Positions 31,634 through 40,789 of a DNA stretch of 64,000 nucleotides are shown in pieces (position 1 is the first letter of the stretch; every line of letters begins with the position of its first letter). The DNA is taken from assembly GCA_030041335.1 (NCBI GenBank), contig JASHOB010000196.1, forward strand, positions 62,001-126,000, given 5' to 3'. The DNA comes from Alphaproteobacteria bacterium. GTDB lineage: Bacteria; Pseudomonadota; Alphaproteobacteria; ATCC43930; CGMCC-115725. Below the pieces are notes generated by a model. It was not told the origin of the DNA. It made no database searches and saw nothing but the letters and a program-made list of their open reading frames with translations. Made by a program: the position numbers and the translations under genes.

Positions 31634-33019
31634 ATGCAATCCTCCCAAAACACCAAACCGAACGTCGTCTTGGTTTTGATGGACAACCTGGGTTGGGGCG
31701 AACTCGGGGTTTACGGAGGCGGCATCATCCGCGGCGCGGCGACACCCCGGCTCGACAAACTGGCGAGCGAAGGTTTTCGAGCACTCAATTTCAACGTCGA
31801 GGCGCAGTGCACGCCGAGCCGGGCCGCCCTATTGACTGGAAGATATGCGGTCCGCACCGGCAACGGGACTGTGCCATTGTTCACCCCCGTCTACGGTCTA
31901 ACGCGATGGGAAGTCACGATGGCAGAGATGCTTTCGGACGTGGGGTACGCCACCGGAATCTTCGGCAAATGGCACCTCGGCGACAGTCCCGGTCGCTATC
32001 CCACCGACCAGGGGTTCGACGAATGGTACGGTATTCCTAATTCAACGGACGAGTCTTTCTGGCCGCAGAGTTCGCGCTTCCGCCCGGGCGTCAGCCCATT
32101 GGCGAAGCCGGAATACATCATGGAATCGCGCAAGGGCGAGGCACCGAAGAACGTCAAGGTCTATGATTTGAATGAGCGGCCAATGATCGACCGGGAGCTG
32201 ACCGAACGCGCGGTTGAGTTCATGCGTCGCCAGGTCGCCGCGAAAAAACCCTTCTTCGCGTACATCCCTTACACGCTTGTGCATTTTCCCGTCGTACCGG
32301 AAACGGCATTCAAGGGCAGGACCGGAAACGGCGATTTTGCCGATGTGCTCGCCGAGGTTGACGATTACGTGGGGCGTTTACTGGACTGTATCGATCAGCT
32401 GGACGTCAGAGATAATACGATTTTTATCTTCACGTCCGATAATGGCCCGGACATGACGGAACCTTATCACGGCTTTGCGGGGCCCTGGCGCGGCACGTAC
32501 TTCACCAGCGCGGAAGGCTCACTACGCGTGCCGTTTCTAATGCGCTGGCCGGGGCAAATTCCTTCCGGCAGCGTCAGCAACGAGATCGTCCATGAAATGG
32601 ATCTTTTCCCGACGCTCGCCCGAATCGTTGGAGGAAAGCTCCCTGGCGACCGCATCATCGACGGCATCGACCAACTGGATTTTCTAAGCGGTAAGCAAGA
32701 ACGCTCGAACAGGGAATCGGTGATCGTCTATGTCGGTAACGATCTTTTCGGGGTGAAATGGCGGAATTGGAAGATGATGACAAAGGTGCTCTGGAAGGGC
32801 TACGGAGAGCCGGTCCAAGAGTACAACACGCCGCTGTTTTTCGATCTTCACGCTGATCCGAAAGAAGAACACCCAACCGAGCCGCATGTAGCCCAAGACT
32901 TGTGGGTCCGTTTTCCCATTGCCGAGGCTCTGGCCGCACACTTGGCATCGTTGAAGGCCGAACCTCCCATCCCGCCCGGCACTCCTGATCCGTACACTCC
33001 GGCACCGCGCACGCAGTAG
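31634..33019 (+). CDS. Sulfatase (arylsulfatase family)
   Basis: The 461-residue alkaline-phosphatase-fold protein has the formylglycine maturation motif C59-T-P-S-R63 followed by AALLTGR, metal ligands in LVLMDNLGWGELG, a catalytic FGKWHLG box and the TSDNGPDMTEP metal aspartate/asparagine pair. It would hydrolyse a sulfate or related ester. No signal peptide is seen, unusual for sulfatases, which are often exported. A good SD (GAGAAGGAACG) precedes the ATG. No dedicated maturase is nearby. Natural substrate is unknown. Confidence 0.92.
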   Translation: MQSSQNTKPNVVLVLMDNLGWGELGVYGGGIIRGAATPRLDKLASEGFRALNFNVEAQCTPSRAALLTGRYAVRTGNGTVPLFTPVYGLTRWEVTMAEMLSDVGYATGIFGKWHLGDSPGRYPTDQGFDEWYGIPNSTDESFWPQSSRFRPGVSPLAKPEYIMESRKGEAPKNVKVYDLNERPMIDRELTERAVEFMRRQVAAKKPFFAYIPYTLVHFPVVPETAFKGRTGNGDFADVLAEVDDYVGRLLDCIDQLDVRDNTIFIFTSDNGPDMTEPYHGFAGPWRGTYFTSAEGSLRVPFLMRWPGQIPSGSVSNEIVHEMDLFPTLARIVGGKLPGDRIIDGIDQLDFLSGKQERSNRESVIVYVGNDLFGVKWRNWKMMTKVLWKGYGEPVQEYNTPLFFDLHADPKEEHPTEPHVAQDLWVRFPIAEALAAHLASLKAEPPIPPGTPDPYTPAPRTQ

Positions 33020-33107
33020 AGACCAACAAGCATCTGATCCAAGGCTGCGTAACGCCCGTTCCAGGTCGGCAGCTGTTCCTGACGAATGAAAGAACCGACG
33101 AAACTGA

Positions 33108-33480
33108 GTGAGCAATATCACTTTCGACAAGGACCGCATGGCCTTGGGCGTGGGATATTCACCGCCGGATCGCGTTGGCTGAGGAGTTGCCCGTTGTCCA
33201 AATTCCCGTTTCAGCGATCAGTGAATTGGATAAACCTGATTGGCTTGGTGACGGTGTTCCGCCTACTTGCTGTAACGTGACGGAACATGCTCGATTGATT
33301 GACGCAGGGGCTTGAGCTTCCCCGTAATACTTTCGTCGGACGGGCGCGTCATGGATGGGATGCATCGTGCAGCAAAGGCCTTACTAGAGGGGATACCCAT
33401 ATTCCGGCCAAACGTTCGTTGATGACCCGGAACCGGATTTTGCCGGCGTCGCCCCCGACGGCGTCCCTTACCAATTCAGG
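33108..33480 (+). pseudogene. Frameshifted remnant of a short conserved hypothetical protein
   Basis: Several in-frame blocks follow one another in different frames: VSNITFDKDRMALG (from GTG 33108); then AEELPVVQIPVSAISELDKP with DWLGDGVPPTC and TEHARLIDAG; then LSFPVILSSDGRVMDGMHRA and AKALLEG; then FVDDPEPDFAGVAPDGVPY. Together they read like one ~110-residue conserved protein of unknown function that I recall from many proteobacteria, with a VMDGMHRVAKALL-type core. At least three indels break it. It follows the sulfatase on the same strand. No start-to-stop frame survives. Confidence 0.7.
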
Positions 33481-33774
33481 TACGCGCACGCTCTTTTGGC
33501 TGGGCTAATTGCACAGCGAGTTACACGGCCTGCGCCAGCAGGTTCTGTCGGCGCGCCGCAACAAACGCGACCACAAGAGGCCCGATTTCTCGCTAGCGTC
33601 AGAAGTTGAGATTTTTCTTGACGCCTGCCCGCCTTGCCGGAAAACCTAGACGATCCCTGGACTTTCCGGTGCTGAGTTTGACCGTCAAGCAGGTGTTTCT
33701 AGACAAGGCGTGGATGGCGCCGTCAGGCGCGGCCTTCTGGTGCGCGGGCCACGGGCGGATTGATTCCGAGATCG
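33481..33774. other. Stretch without a recognised gene
   Basis: This lies between the pseudogene and the terminator at 33775. Short frames exist but none has an SD or a known family. A piece reading SELHGLRQQVLSARRNKRDH looks protein-like and could be another remnant. Confidence 0.35.
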
Positions 33775-33802
33775 AACCCGAGACAAGCTATCTCGGGTTT
33801 TC
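33775..33802 (+). terminator. Intrinsic terminator upstream of the RidA gene
   Basis: The 9-base arms AACCCGAGA and TCTCGGGTT flank a CAAGCTA loop. The 3' arm runs into TTTTCC. It ends plus-strand transcripts arriving from the sulfatase/pseudogene side and separates them from the RidA gene at 33865. Confidence 0.7.
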
Positions 33803-33864
33803 CACGACGAGGGATTCGACCGACGCGGCCAAGAAAACTTAAGCAAGAGAGGGAGGAGCAGACC

Positions 33865-34248
33865 ATGGTCAAGATCTACAACCCTGTGCAGCTTTCGGCG
33901 CCGACAAGCTATAGCCATGCCATTGAGGCGCCGGCGGGGTCGCGAACGCTGTACATCGCGGGTCAGGCCGGATGGAATAGTAAAGAGGGGACCTCACCGC
34001 CGGGCATCGTCGCGCAGACCACGCAAGCGTTCGAGAATCTGCGAGCCATATTGAACGAGGCTGGCATGGATTTCGAAAATATCGTCAAAACAACGGTATT
34101 TCTTGTGCACCCCGATGATTTTTCCGAGTTCACGCGCATCCGTTCCTCGATCTTGGGTGCGCACAAGCCTGCATCGACGCTCGTCTTCATCAAACAACTC
34201 ATCGAGCCAAACCTTCTGGTCGAGATTGAGGCCGTGGCGGTTGGGTGA
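33865..34248 (+). CDS. RidA/YjgF-family protein
   Basis: RidA proteins hydrolyse reactive enamine/imine intermediates, or act as specific deaminases in catabolic clusters. The ATG at 33865 follows GGGAGGAG and gives 127 residues. The family blocks are LYIAGQAGWN, QAFENLRAILNEAGMDFENI and VKTTVFLVHPDDF. The usual arginine before the C-terminal loop (R105 in YjgF) is not evident (ASTLVFIKQLIEPNLLVEIE), so this is more likely a non-archetypal subfamily without imine deaminase activity. The open frame extends upstream, but the terminator at 33775 lies there. Confidence 0.88.
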   Translation: MVKIYNPVQLSAPTSYSHAIEAPAGSRTLYIAGQAGWNSKEGTSPPGIVAQTTQAFENLRAILNEAGMDFENIVKTTVFLVHPDDFSEFTRIRSSILGAHKPASTLVFIKQLIEPNLLVEIEAVAVG

Positions 34249-34389
34249 ATACGAAGGGGCTCAGGAAGGACCCGGCCACGTTCTGCATTGAATGTGAGAT
34301 ATTCTGGGGGACGACCGTCTTATGGATGTGGTTAGCTGGTACCGACATCGAGCCGTTCGAGATCTGCCCCAAAGTCAATTAGCCCGCCA

Positions 34390-35406
34390 ATGACGGAAAC
34401 GGCCGCTGCGGCGACACCAACTACTTCGACGCTACGCGAATTTGTGGCGTCTGCTGGAACGGCCATGCCGGTTATCCACGCCGCTCGTGCCGCAATAGAG
34501 CTGGACATCGCGGAATATCTGGCAGATGGCCCCCTCAGCGTCGAGGAACTCACCATCAGGGCAAACGCCCATGCACCAAGCCTCTTTCGCCTGCTGCGGG
34601 CGCTCGAATCCGTTGGCATATTCGAACAAGTCGCGCCGCGTGTTTTTGCCAATACCCCCGACAGCGAACTCCTTCGCAAAGGAGTGCCAGGATCACTATG
34701 GGTCCGCTTGCGTGCCCCGCTTTCCTGTGGCTTGTTCGAGGCATACGCGGGCCTGCCAGAGAGCATCCGGACCGGTCGCACCGCATTCGAACTGATTCAT
34801 GGGTGCGCGCTCTGGGAATTTCTGCAGCGCGATCCCACCCGAGAGACGCTTTTTGGCCAATTCATGGGCGCTCGGCACGCAGTGGTCACACCAGCCGTGA
34901 CGGCTGCTTACAGCTGGAACCGTTTCCCCTTGATAGCCGACATTGGTGGCGGCATTGGCACGCAGTTGGTCGACATTCTAGAGAGCCATCCGTCATGCCA
35001 CGGGCTTCTCTTTGACCAACCGGATGTCATTGACCGAGCAATTCCGCACGACCGAATGGCAAGTGTAGGTGGCAGCTTTTTCGAAGCGGTACCAACGAAC
35101 GCCGATGCTTATATTCTTCGCACCGTCATTCACGACTGGCCCGATTCACAGGCAATCACGATTCTGAAGAACGTGCATGCGGCCACAAAACCGGATTCAC
35201 GTGTCTTTCTGATCGAAGAGATCATTCCGGAGACCTCGGGCTTTGCTTCAAGCAAATGGGCTGATTTGAATATGTTGATGTTTACCGGCGGCCAAGAACG
35301 CACCACCACCGAATACCGCAGATTGCTCGAAGATGCGGGATTCGAACTTGAACAGGTCATTCCCACTAGCGCTGAACTGAATCTGATCGTCAGCCGCCCG
35401 CACTAA
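34390..35406 (+). CDS. SAM-dependent O-methyltransferase (acetylserotonin/COMT-like)
   Basis: The 338-residue protein combines an N-terminal winged-helix dimerisation domain (AARAAIELDIAEYLADGPLS, RLLRALESVGIFEQ) with a C-terminal Rossmann domain: SAM motif FPLIADIGGGIGTQLV, and the catalytic base in RTVIHDWPDSQA. This architecture is that of small-molecule O-methyltransferases found in antibiotic and pigment pathways. Substrate unknown. It stands alone here; no other biosynthetic genes surround it. An EmrAB-type pump lies 1.3 kb downstream. Confidence 0.9.
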   Translation: MTETAAAATPTTSTLREFVASAGTAMPVIHAARAAIELDIAEYLADGPLSVEELTIRANAHAPSLFRLLRALESVGIFEQVAPRVFANTPDSELLRKGVPGSLWVRLRAPLSCGLFEAYAGLPESIRTGRTAFELIHGCALWEFLQRDPTRETLFGQFMGARHAVVTPAVTAAYSWNRFPLIADIGGGIGTQLVDILESHPSCHGLLFDQPDVIDRAIPHDRMASVGGSFFEAVPTNADAYILRTVIHDWPDSQAITILKNVHAATKPDSRVFLIEEIIPETSGFASSKWADLNMLMFTGGQERTTTEYRRLLEDAGFELEQVIPTSAELNLIVSRPH

Positions 35407-35551
35407 ACCGCGAAACATTAGGATCGTACGAACCCGGGCCCGACTGGATTTGCGGCCACGGTGGATCCCGGAATTAACCAAATCCGCGCCACCCGATCAC
35501 CCTAATACAAATTAGATGTTAGGTTGTTTGGAGAGTGGGGGATCAGGGGTA

Positions 35552-35860
35552 ATGAGCGAAGCCCGAAAGCTCGCCGCGATTCTGGTTTTCGATGTTGTCG
35601 ACTATTCGCCGCTTGCCGGCCGCGACGAAGAACCGACACTGGCGCGTCTGAGCGCGCTCAGAAGCGACCTGATCGATCCGATTATCGCCGTCCACTACGG
35701 TCGTGTCGTGAAGCGTACCGGCGATGAAGCCGTTGTCGAGTTCCGAAGTGTGGTCGACGCGGTGCGCTGCGCCAAGCGCTGTTTCTCTTCTCGCAGCCAC
35801 GGAGTGAAGGTGATCCCGACCAACAATCCTTCTGGCGCTAAGAAACGGCTGACAGTCTGA
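35552..35860 (+). pseudogene. Truncated class III adenylate/guanylate cyclase
   Basis: From the ATG at 35552, residues follow the N-terminal third of a class III cyclase catalytic domain: MSEARKLAAILVFDVVDYSP, LARLSALRSDLIDPIIAVH, YGRVVKRTGDEAVVEFRS, VVDAVRCAKRC. Both metal aspartates of this part are present. The homology stops near 35790. The remaining ~25 residues are simply the antisense of the neighbouring VOC gene. The rest of the catalytic domain (with the HxG...N and R residues), and any TPR domain, is missing, so the product cannot be an active cyclase. A rearrangement joined the two genes. Confidence 0.8.
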
Positions 35861-36207
35861 CCCCACGGCTCTTTCTTGTTCTTGACCAGCATTCGATACC
35901 CTCGCGATTCGAGTTCCGTCGTTGCCCTTTCCACATTTTCGACGTCAAACTCAAGCCAAGCTTGTGGCAGAGGAACGTCGTCCGGCCAGGAGTCCTTCCC
36001 AAAGCAGGACTGCGCGGCTTGCGAAAGCGGCCACAGAGCGAAACTGTTCGCCCCTTTCAGGGCCTCGGTATGAAGATAACCACCGGTCTCCTCTTTGAAA
36101 TCGATTCCGAGGAGCTGGTTGTAGAGTTTGCGACTCGCGGTCGGGTCGCGGACGATGGGACCAAAGCCAGCAATGAACAGAACCTTGACTCCTTCGAGTT
36201 GTTCCAT
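35695..36207 (-). CDS. VOC-family (glyoxalase/bleomycin-resistance fold) protein, C-terminus altered by fusion
   Basis: The 170-residue frame starts from an ATG at 36207 with SD GGGAG. The VOC fold is visible in VLFIAGFGPIVRDPTASRKL, LPQAWLEFDVENVERATTEL and FLAPEGLLVGITFTPWL. A natural end would be expected just after ITFTPWL. Instead the frame runs on ~32 residues (EEKQRLAQRTASTTLRN and on) that are antisense to the truncated cyclase. So the native stop appears lost at the junction near 35790. It may still fold. Function unknown. Confidence 0.75.
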   Translation of the reverse strand: MEQLEGVKVLFIAGFGPIVRDPTASRKLYNQLLGIDFKEETGGYLHTEALKGANSFALWPLSQAAQSCFGKDSWPDDVPLPQAWLEFDVENVERATTELESRGYRMLVKNKKEPWGQTVSRFLAPEGLLVGITFTPWLREEKQRLAQRTASTTLRNSTTASSPVRFTTRP

Positions 36208-36738
36208 AGCGTCTCCCGTACCCGCAATAAATCGCGTCTCCGAATCGCGTCTCCGCCGGCGATCGCCTAGCCCAAAATTACTTTACAACTTTTCTTACGC
36301 TCGCGGGCGAAGGTGTCTCGCCGCCGCGTGCTAGGCGCCGGGCCCGGGAAGCACCTTTTTGCTCCGTTCGACGGGTTGCTCGCCCGAAGTGGCGCTGCCC
36401 GGGTCTCCGCTTTGTGATAGTTAGGGTGCAATCAACTTGCCCATGACCACCCACTGCTTGCTTGGCTCGCCAAGCGCACCAAAAACCAATCGCCCAGATA
36501 GCCCTGAATGCCCGCGCGAAGAACATGGGCGTGACTGTGATGGCTGGGTCCCTGCGAGAGGCACCTGAGTGGGATAGGCTGACCTCGCTCAGGTAGTCGC
36601 TTGCGGGTCACGGCGCCGATGGCGACATCGTTGACCTTGGTGTTCCGGGTATGGCTGAACGGTTCATGAGCAAAGATGGATTGATCGGCGGCTCGAGTAT
36701 AATCTACCCCTCCGGCCGGAATCCGAGGCATCAAGGGG
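36208..36738. other. Long intergenic stretch, no gene recognised
   Basis: About 530 bases between the VOC gene and the EmrA-like gene, both pointing away from it. A minus-strand frame at 36432-36752 (106 codons) has no known family. A 13-base tandem repeat lies at 36230-36255. A divergent promoter region is expected here but I see no clear operator. Confidence 0.4.
36230..36255. repeat. 13-base tandem duplication
   Basis: AATCGCGTCTCCG occurs twice in direct, adjacent copies just upstream of the VOC gene start. A partial third copy (AGCGTCTCCCG) is 15 bases before. It looks like a recent slippage or junction scar. Confidence 0.7.
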
Positions 36739-38268
36739 ATGTCTACCGACATGAGCGAGCAGCCAAGCGCGTCAAATTCGGGCAGCTCCTATTCCGCTGG
36801 CGAGGGGGCCGAGCCAGCGGAAACGCAAAGTCGCTCATCACCATCGCGCCACAAGGGCCCCCGGGTCGCGCCAAAGCGAAAAGTGCTGATAACGCTGGTG
36901 GGCATCGTGGGCCTGGCGGCCGTCCTCGGATTTGGCATTCCATACATCCAGCATGCTCTCAATACCGTTTCAACGGATGACGCCTATGTGAACGGTCACG
37001 TGACATTCGTTGCGCCGCGCGTCGCAGGCCAGATAGCCCGCGTTTTCGTGGATGACAACAACCGGGTCCACAAAGGAGATCTCATCGCTGAGCTGGACAA
37101 GGAGCCGTATCAGGTCGTGGTCTCGGAAAAGAGAGCCGCGGTCGACACGGCCAACGCGGATCTGCAGGTGGCTTCGGCTGCGGTGCGTGGTACCGAAGCG
37201 CAGGCCAGGAGCGCGCGCTGGAAACTGCAAAACGCGGTGCAGGACGTCGACAACCAAGTCGCTCTTTTACATGCCAGAGTTGCCGTTCTCGACCAGAACA
37301 AGGCTGCGTTGAGTCTGGCACAAGTTGAGTTCGCCCGGGCAAAGGACTTGGTCGGGAAAGGGTTTGTGTCCCGAGAGTTGTACGACCAGCGGCAGGAAGC
37401 GTTGACGTCGGCGGGGGATGCTGTCGCTCAGGCCTTGGCCGAAGTGCGGCAAATCCGTAGTTCTTTGGGCCTGCCTGCGCAACCTGACAAAGGCGACGCT
37501 CTCGACCATGTGCCGCCTGATCTCGACGAGACGTTTTCTTCCGTCCTTGAGGCGCAGTCAGAGCTGATCCAGAATGCCGCCCAGCTGGGCGTTGTCCATT
37601 CGTACGAACAGAGCCCGAAGCAGATGCTCGAGCAGTTCGCGGAACAAGGCGACATCGACCGCACTTTTGCTCGGCTCCTGGTAGAAGCGCCGGCCATCAA
37701 GTTAGCCCAAGCTAAACTCGAATCCGCCCAACGTGATCTCGCCCAGGCCGAGCTGAACCTGAGCTACTGCGACATCGTCGCGAAGATTAACGGCGTGATC
37801 ACGCGCCGGAATGTGAATCCGGGCGACTACGTTCAAGTCGGACAGAACCTCATGGCGATCCGCTCGCTCGACGAGATCTGGATCGACGCTAATTTCAAGG
37901 AGACGCAGTTGCGGGACATGCGCATCGGCCAACCGGTCGATCTGGATGTCGACATGTATGGAGGACGTGTATTCAAAGGCCGCGTCGCGGGCTTTACGAT
38001 GGGGACGGGATCGACGCTTGCGTTGCTTCCGCCAGAGAACGCAACTGGCAACTTCATCAAAGTGGTACAGAGGTTGCCGGTCCGAATCGAACTCGAAGGA
38101 TACAACCCGGACAAAACTCCATTGTTCATCGGTACTTCCGTTGTCCCATACGTTTACATAAACAGGCCAGCTACTGGACCGAATGCGGGAAAGTTTCTGC
38201 AAGCCCGCATCGTCCCTCAATCCCAAACCACCAATGCGCTTCAGCGCTCGCCGAGCGCCTCTCAATGA
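36739..38268 (+). CDS. EmrA-type membrane fusion protein (HlyD family)
   Basis: The 509-residue protein is the periplasmic adaptor of an MFS tripartite pump. It has a disordered Ser/Pro-rich N-terminus (~50 residues), one TM segment (VLITLVGIVGLAAVLGFGIP), the lipoyl half DDAYVNGHVTFVAPRVAGQI, a long coiled-coil region, and NLSYCDIVAKINGVITRR with VNPGDYVQVGQNL as the second half. It is about 100 residues longer than EmrA because the helical hairpin holds an insert (about residues 240-320). ATG 36739 directly abuts AAGGGG, so ATG 36751 may be the real start. It overlaps the pump gene by 4 bases. Confidence 0.92.
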   Translation: MSTDMSEQPSASNSGSSYSAGEGAEPAETQSRSSPSRHKGPRVAPKRKVLITLVGIVGLAAVLGFGIPYIQHALNTVSTDDAYVNGHVTFVAPRVAGQIARVFVDDNNRVHKGDLIAELDKEPYQVVVSEKRAAVDTANADLQVASAAVRGTEAQARSARWKLQNAVQDVDNQVALLHARVAVLDQNKAALSLAQVEFARAKDLVGKGFVSRELYDQRQEALTSAGDAVAQALAEVRQIRSSLGLPAQPDKGDALDHVPPDLDETFSSVLEAQSELIQNAAQLGVVHSYEQSPKQMLEQFAEQGDIDRTFARLLVEAPAIKLAQAKLESAQRDLAQAELNLSYCDIVAKINGVITRRNVNPGDYVQVGQNLMAIRSLDEIWIDANFKETQLRDMRIGQPVDLDVDMYGGRVFKGRVAGFTMGTGSTLALLPPENATGNFIKVVQRLPVRIELEGYNPDKTPLFIGTSVVPYVYINRPATGPNAGKFLQARIVPQSQTTNALQRSPSASQ

Positions 38269-39869
38269 CGGCCGCGGTGCTGTCGCCCGCCCGACCCCAG
38301 GCGGGGAGCCCGTGGATGGTAGCCGCGATAGTGGTGGTTCCAACGTTCATGGAAGTACTCGATACCACGATTGCAGTGGTGGCGCTTCGCTATATTGCAG
38401 GCGGCTTGTCGGCGACGGTCGATGATGGAGAATGGGTGCTCACCAGCTATCTGGCCGCTAATGCCATCATCTTGCCGATCACCGGCTGGTTGAGCGCGCA
38501 TCTGGGTCGCCGCAACTACTTTCTACTGTCGATCGCGGTATTCACCCTCAGTTCCGCCCTGTGCGGAATGGCGACCAGTCTCGGTCAGCTGATCCTGTTC
38601 CGCGTCATCCAGGGTCTGGCGGGCGGCGGCCTGCAGCCCTCGAGTCAGGCCGTGCTACTCGATACCTTCCCGGCTGAAAGGCAAGGGATGGCGATGACGA
38701 TGTTCGGCTTAGCTGCCCTCATCGCGCCGGTCATCGGGCCAACCCTTGGCGGCTGGATAACGGATCAATACTCGTGGCGATGGGTCTTTCTGATCAACGT
38801 GCCCATCGGCATCCTCGCGCTTGGAGCGTGTTATGCCAAACTCCGTGACCCGGATTACCTGGTCGCCCAGCGCCTTGAATTGAAAAAACGCCCATTCCAA
38901 TTCGATGGCATCGGCCTCTCACTCCTGGTCATCGTCATGGTCTCGTGGGAAGTGATGCTTAGTAAAGGTCAGGAGTGGGACTGGCTAAGTGACCCGTCCT
39001 GGCGTGTACAGATCTTGGCGATTCTCTTTGTCGTGGGTCTGGTTGTGCTCGTCTTTTGGGAGTTGCGTCACCGCAGCCCGGTGGTCAATTTCCGGCCCTT
39101 GCGTGAGCGCAATTTCGCAGCATGTTGTATCATCATCTTTTTTGCTTACGCCGCGCTTTACGGCGCGAGTACGTCGCTGCCGGCGCTATTGCAGTCGTTG
39201 TTTGGTTATGATGCGCTGGACGCCGGACTGGTAATGTCCCCGGGTGGATTCGTAGCGGTTCTGGCAATGCCCATCATTGCCCGCATGCTTGGTCGCGGGA
39301 CGGATGCCCGGTGGCTGATCGCCGTAGGACTGTTTGTCATGACAGCTGGGAACTATTGGGTGTCCCAGATGAATTTGGACGTCAGTCCGGGCGAGATCAT
39401 CTGGCCGCGAGTCGTCTTGATTGCCGGGCTCGCGATATGTTTTGCACCCGCGAATGTGGCAGCCTACCTCTATACGCCGAAGGAATTGCGTGGCGCAGCT
39501 GTGGGGTTATTGAGCCTGCTGCGCAACGAAGGAGGCAGCGTCGGGACGTCGTTGGCCCAAACCTTCAACGAGCGGCGGGATCAATTCCACACCCTGCGCC
39601 TCGGCGAGTATCTCGATCCTTTCAATGCCGCCGCCCAATCCTTCATCGCGAACGCACGTGCCTTCTTTCTCCAGTACACCGCCGACCCGGTCGCCTCGCA
39701 GCAATTCGCTTGGCAGGAACTCGCAAATCTGCGTGGGCAGCAGGCATCGTCGCTCGCCTACTTCGACACCTTTTGGATCTTCGCCGCAATGACGTTCGCG
39801 CTTCTGATCCTGGTTCCGTTTATGAAGCGCTCGGTGGCAGAGAAAGGCGCACACCTTTCTTCCGAATAA
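38265..39869 (+). CDS. EmrB-type MFS drug exporter (DHA2, 14-TM)
   Basis: The 534-residue permease has the DHA2 signatures: TM1 with VVPTFMEVLDTTIAVVALRY (motif D1), motif A at GWLSAHLGRRNYFLLSIAVF, and motif C at GLAALIAPVIGPTLGGWITD. It should have 14 TM helices in the inner membrane. It is coupled to the EmrA-like gene by an ATGA overlap and would export hydrophobic or phenolic compounds by proton antiport. No TolC-type channel or MarR regulator is adjacent. Substrates unknown. Confidence 0.94.
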   Translation: MTAAVLSPARPQAGSPWMVAAIVVVPTFMEVLDTTIAVVALRYIAGGLSATVDDGEWVLTSYLAANAIILPITGWLSAHLGRRNYFLLSIAVFTLSSALCGMATSLGQLILFRVIQGLAGGGLQPSSQAVLLDTFPAERQGMAMTMFGLAALIAPVIGPTLGGWITDQYSWRWVFLINVPIGILALGACYAKLRDPDYLVAQRLELKKRPFQFDGIGLSLLVIVMVSWEVMLSKGQEWDWLSDPSWRVQILAILFVVGLVVLVFWELRHRSPVVNFRPLRERNFAACCIIIFFAYAALYGASTSLPALLQSLFGYDALDAGLVMSPGGFVAVLAMPIIARMLGRGTDARWLIAVGLFVMTAGNYWVSQMNLDVSPGEIIWPRVVLIAGLAICFAPANVAAYLYTPKELRGAAVGLLSLLRNEGGSVGTSLAQTFNERRDQFHTLRLGEYLDPFNAAAQSFIANARAFFLQYTADPVASQQFAWQELANLRGQQASSLAYFDTFWIFAAMTFALLILVPFMKRSVAEKGAHLSSE

Positions 39870-39958
39870 GCGATCTCGCAAGAAACGCCCGGATCGGGTC
39901 GATGATATCGACGCCGGATCGTCCTGAAGCGAGGTGGCGGCCGCAGCCGATTGCGGCG

Positions 39959-40291
39959 CTATCCGCCGACCGGATTAAAGTCGTAGCTTCCGACGCCTTG
40001 CAGGATGGCGAAACGGCAACGTCCGCCGTCTTTGCCACTGACGCGATGGGCGCGCTTGGCCGGCACCGAGCAGCTCTCGCCGGGCTTCAATTCGAAGCGT
40101 GCGCTCGGCGCGCGGGTCTCAACCACCATCTGCCCCTCGATGCAGAGGATCTGGTCGCTCACCCGGGTGTGCCAATGCCACGGCACCTCCTGCCCGCTGG
40201 CCAGAGTCAGCACGGACAATTTGAGCTCGCTCGTCTCAGCCAATGTCTCGCGCTTCTCGAGCGGATAATTGGCCTCGCGCAATCCGTCCAT
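39959..40291 (-). CDS. Small cupin-domain protein
   Basis: The 110-residue single cupin has motif 1 (PWHWHTRVSDQILCIEGQMV) with metal-binding histidines and a Gln where Glu is common, and motif 2 (PAKRAHRVSGKDGGRC) with a third His. Such small cupins bind metals and can be isomerases, dioxygenases or sensors; this one cannot be assigned. It is convergent with the EmrB-like gene. Confidence 0.82.
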   Translation of the reverse strand: MDGLREANYPLEKRETLAETSELKLSVLTLASGQEVPWHWHTRVSDQILCIEGQMVVETRAPSARFELKPGESCSVPAKRAHRVSGKDGGRCRFAILQGVGSYDFNPVGG

Positions 40292-40481
40292 GATCTCCTC
40301 CTGTCGAGGCGCAAGCCTAGCACGCCGCAGCGAGGAAAGCCCGTTAATGGGACGCGGCGATCGTGCGGCCGGGTCTTTGTGGGGTGGTGGGTTTCAGAAC
40401 AGCTAAAGAGACCGAGTTGGCCGATCGTACGTTTTGATCCTCAATGAGGGTGTGCCGGCCGGATCACGACGAATTTTATGC

Positions 40482-40690
40482 TCATGTGTGATGCGGGCGA
40501 AACTCCGCGATCGCAGCCGCGATTTCGTTGGAGTGCGTTTCGAGGACAAAATGTCCGGTTCAAAGAAGCGCACGTCCGCTGCGGGCATGTCACGTTTGAA
40601 GGGCTGCGCCGGCGATCGGTGGGAATCATCAAGCCTGTGGGTGGTTTAACGGTGAATCCATCGCCTATTGGCCGATGGTCGAGGCACCGG
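40482..40690 (-). pseudogene. Decayed C-terminal end of an alpha/beta hydrolase
   Basis: On the minus strand one frame reads [16 protein letters not shown] and the next continues [20 protein letters not shown] with RPHHT and TGA. Together these match the C-terminal end of alpha/beta hydrolases of the haloalkane-dehalogenase/epoxide-hydrolase type, where GHF carries the catalytic histidine. One base is missing at the junction (near 40555). Only about 50-70 codons remain; the rest of the gene is gone. It lies just upstream of ilvD. Confidence 0.7.
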
Positions 40691-40716
40691 CACCGTAAAT
40701 CCGCGCAGAACATGTC

Positions 40717-40747
40717 AAAAAAACGGCGCCGCTTTACATCGCGGCGC
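40717..40747 (-). terminator. Minus-strand intrinsic terminator near ilvD
   Basis: The arms GCGCCGC and GCGGCGC form a 7-base stem. Read on the minus strand it is followed by C-G and seven T. It sits 43 bases upstream of ilvD, pointing away from it, so it would stop antisense transcription or belonged to a lost gene. Confidence 0.6.
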
Positions 40748-40789
40748 GGTTTGGTAGCGTGGCGGCAAAATCTGAAATGGGAGTTCGCC

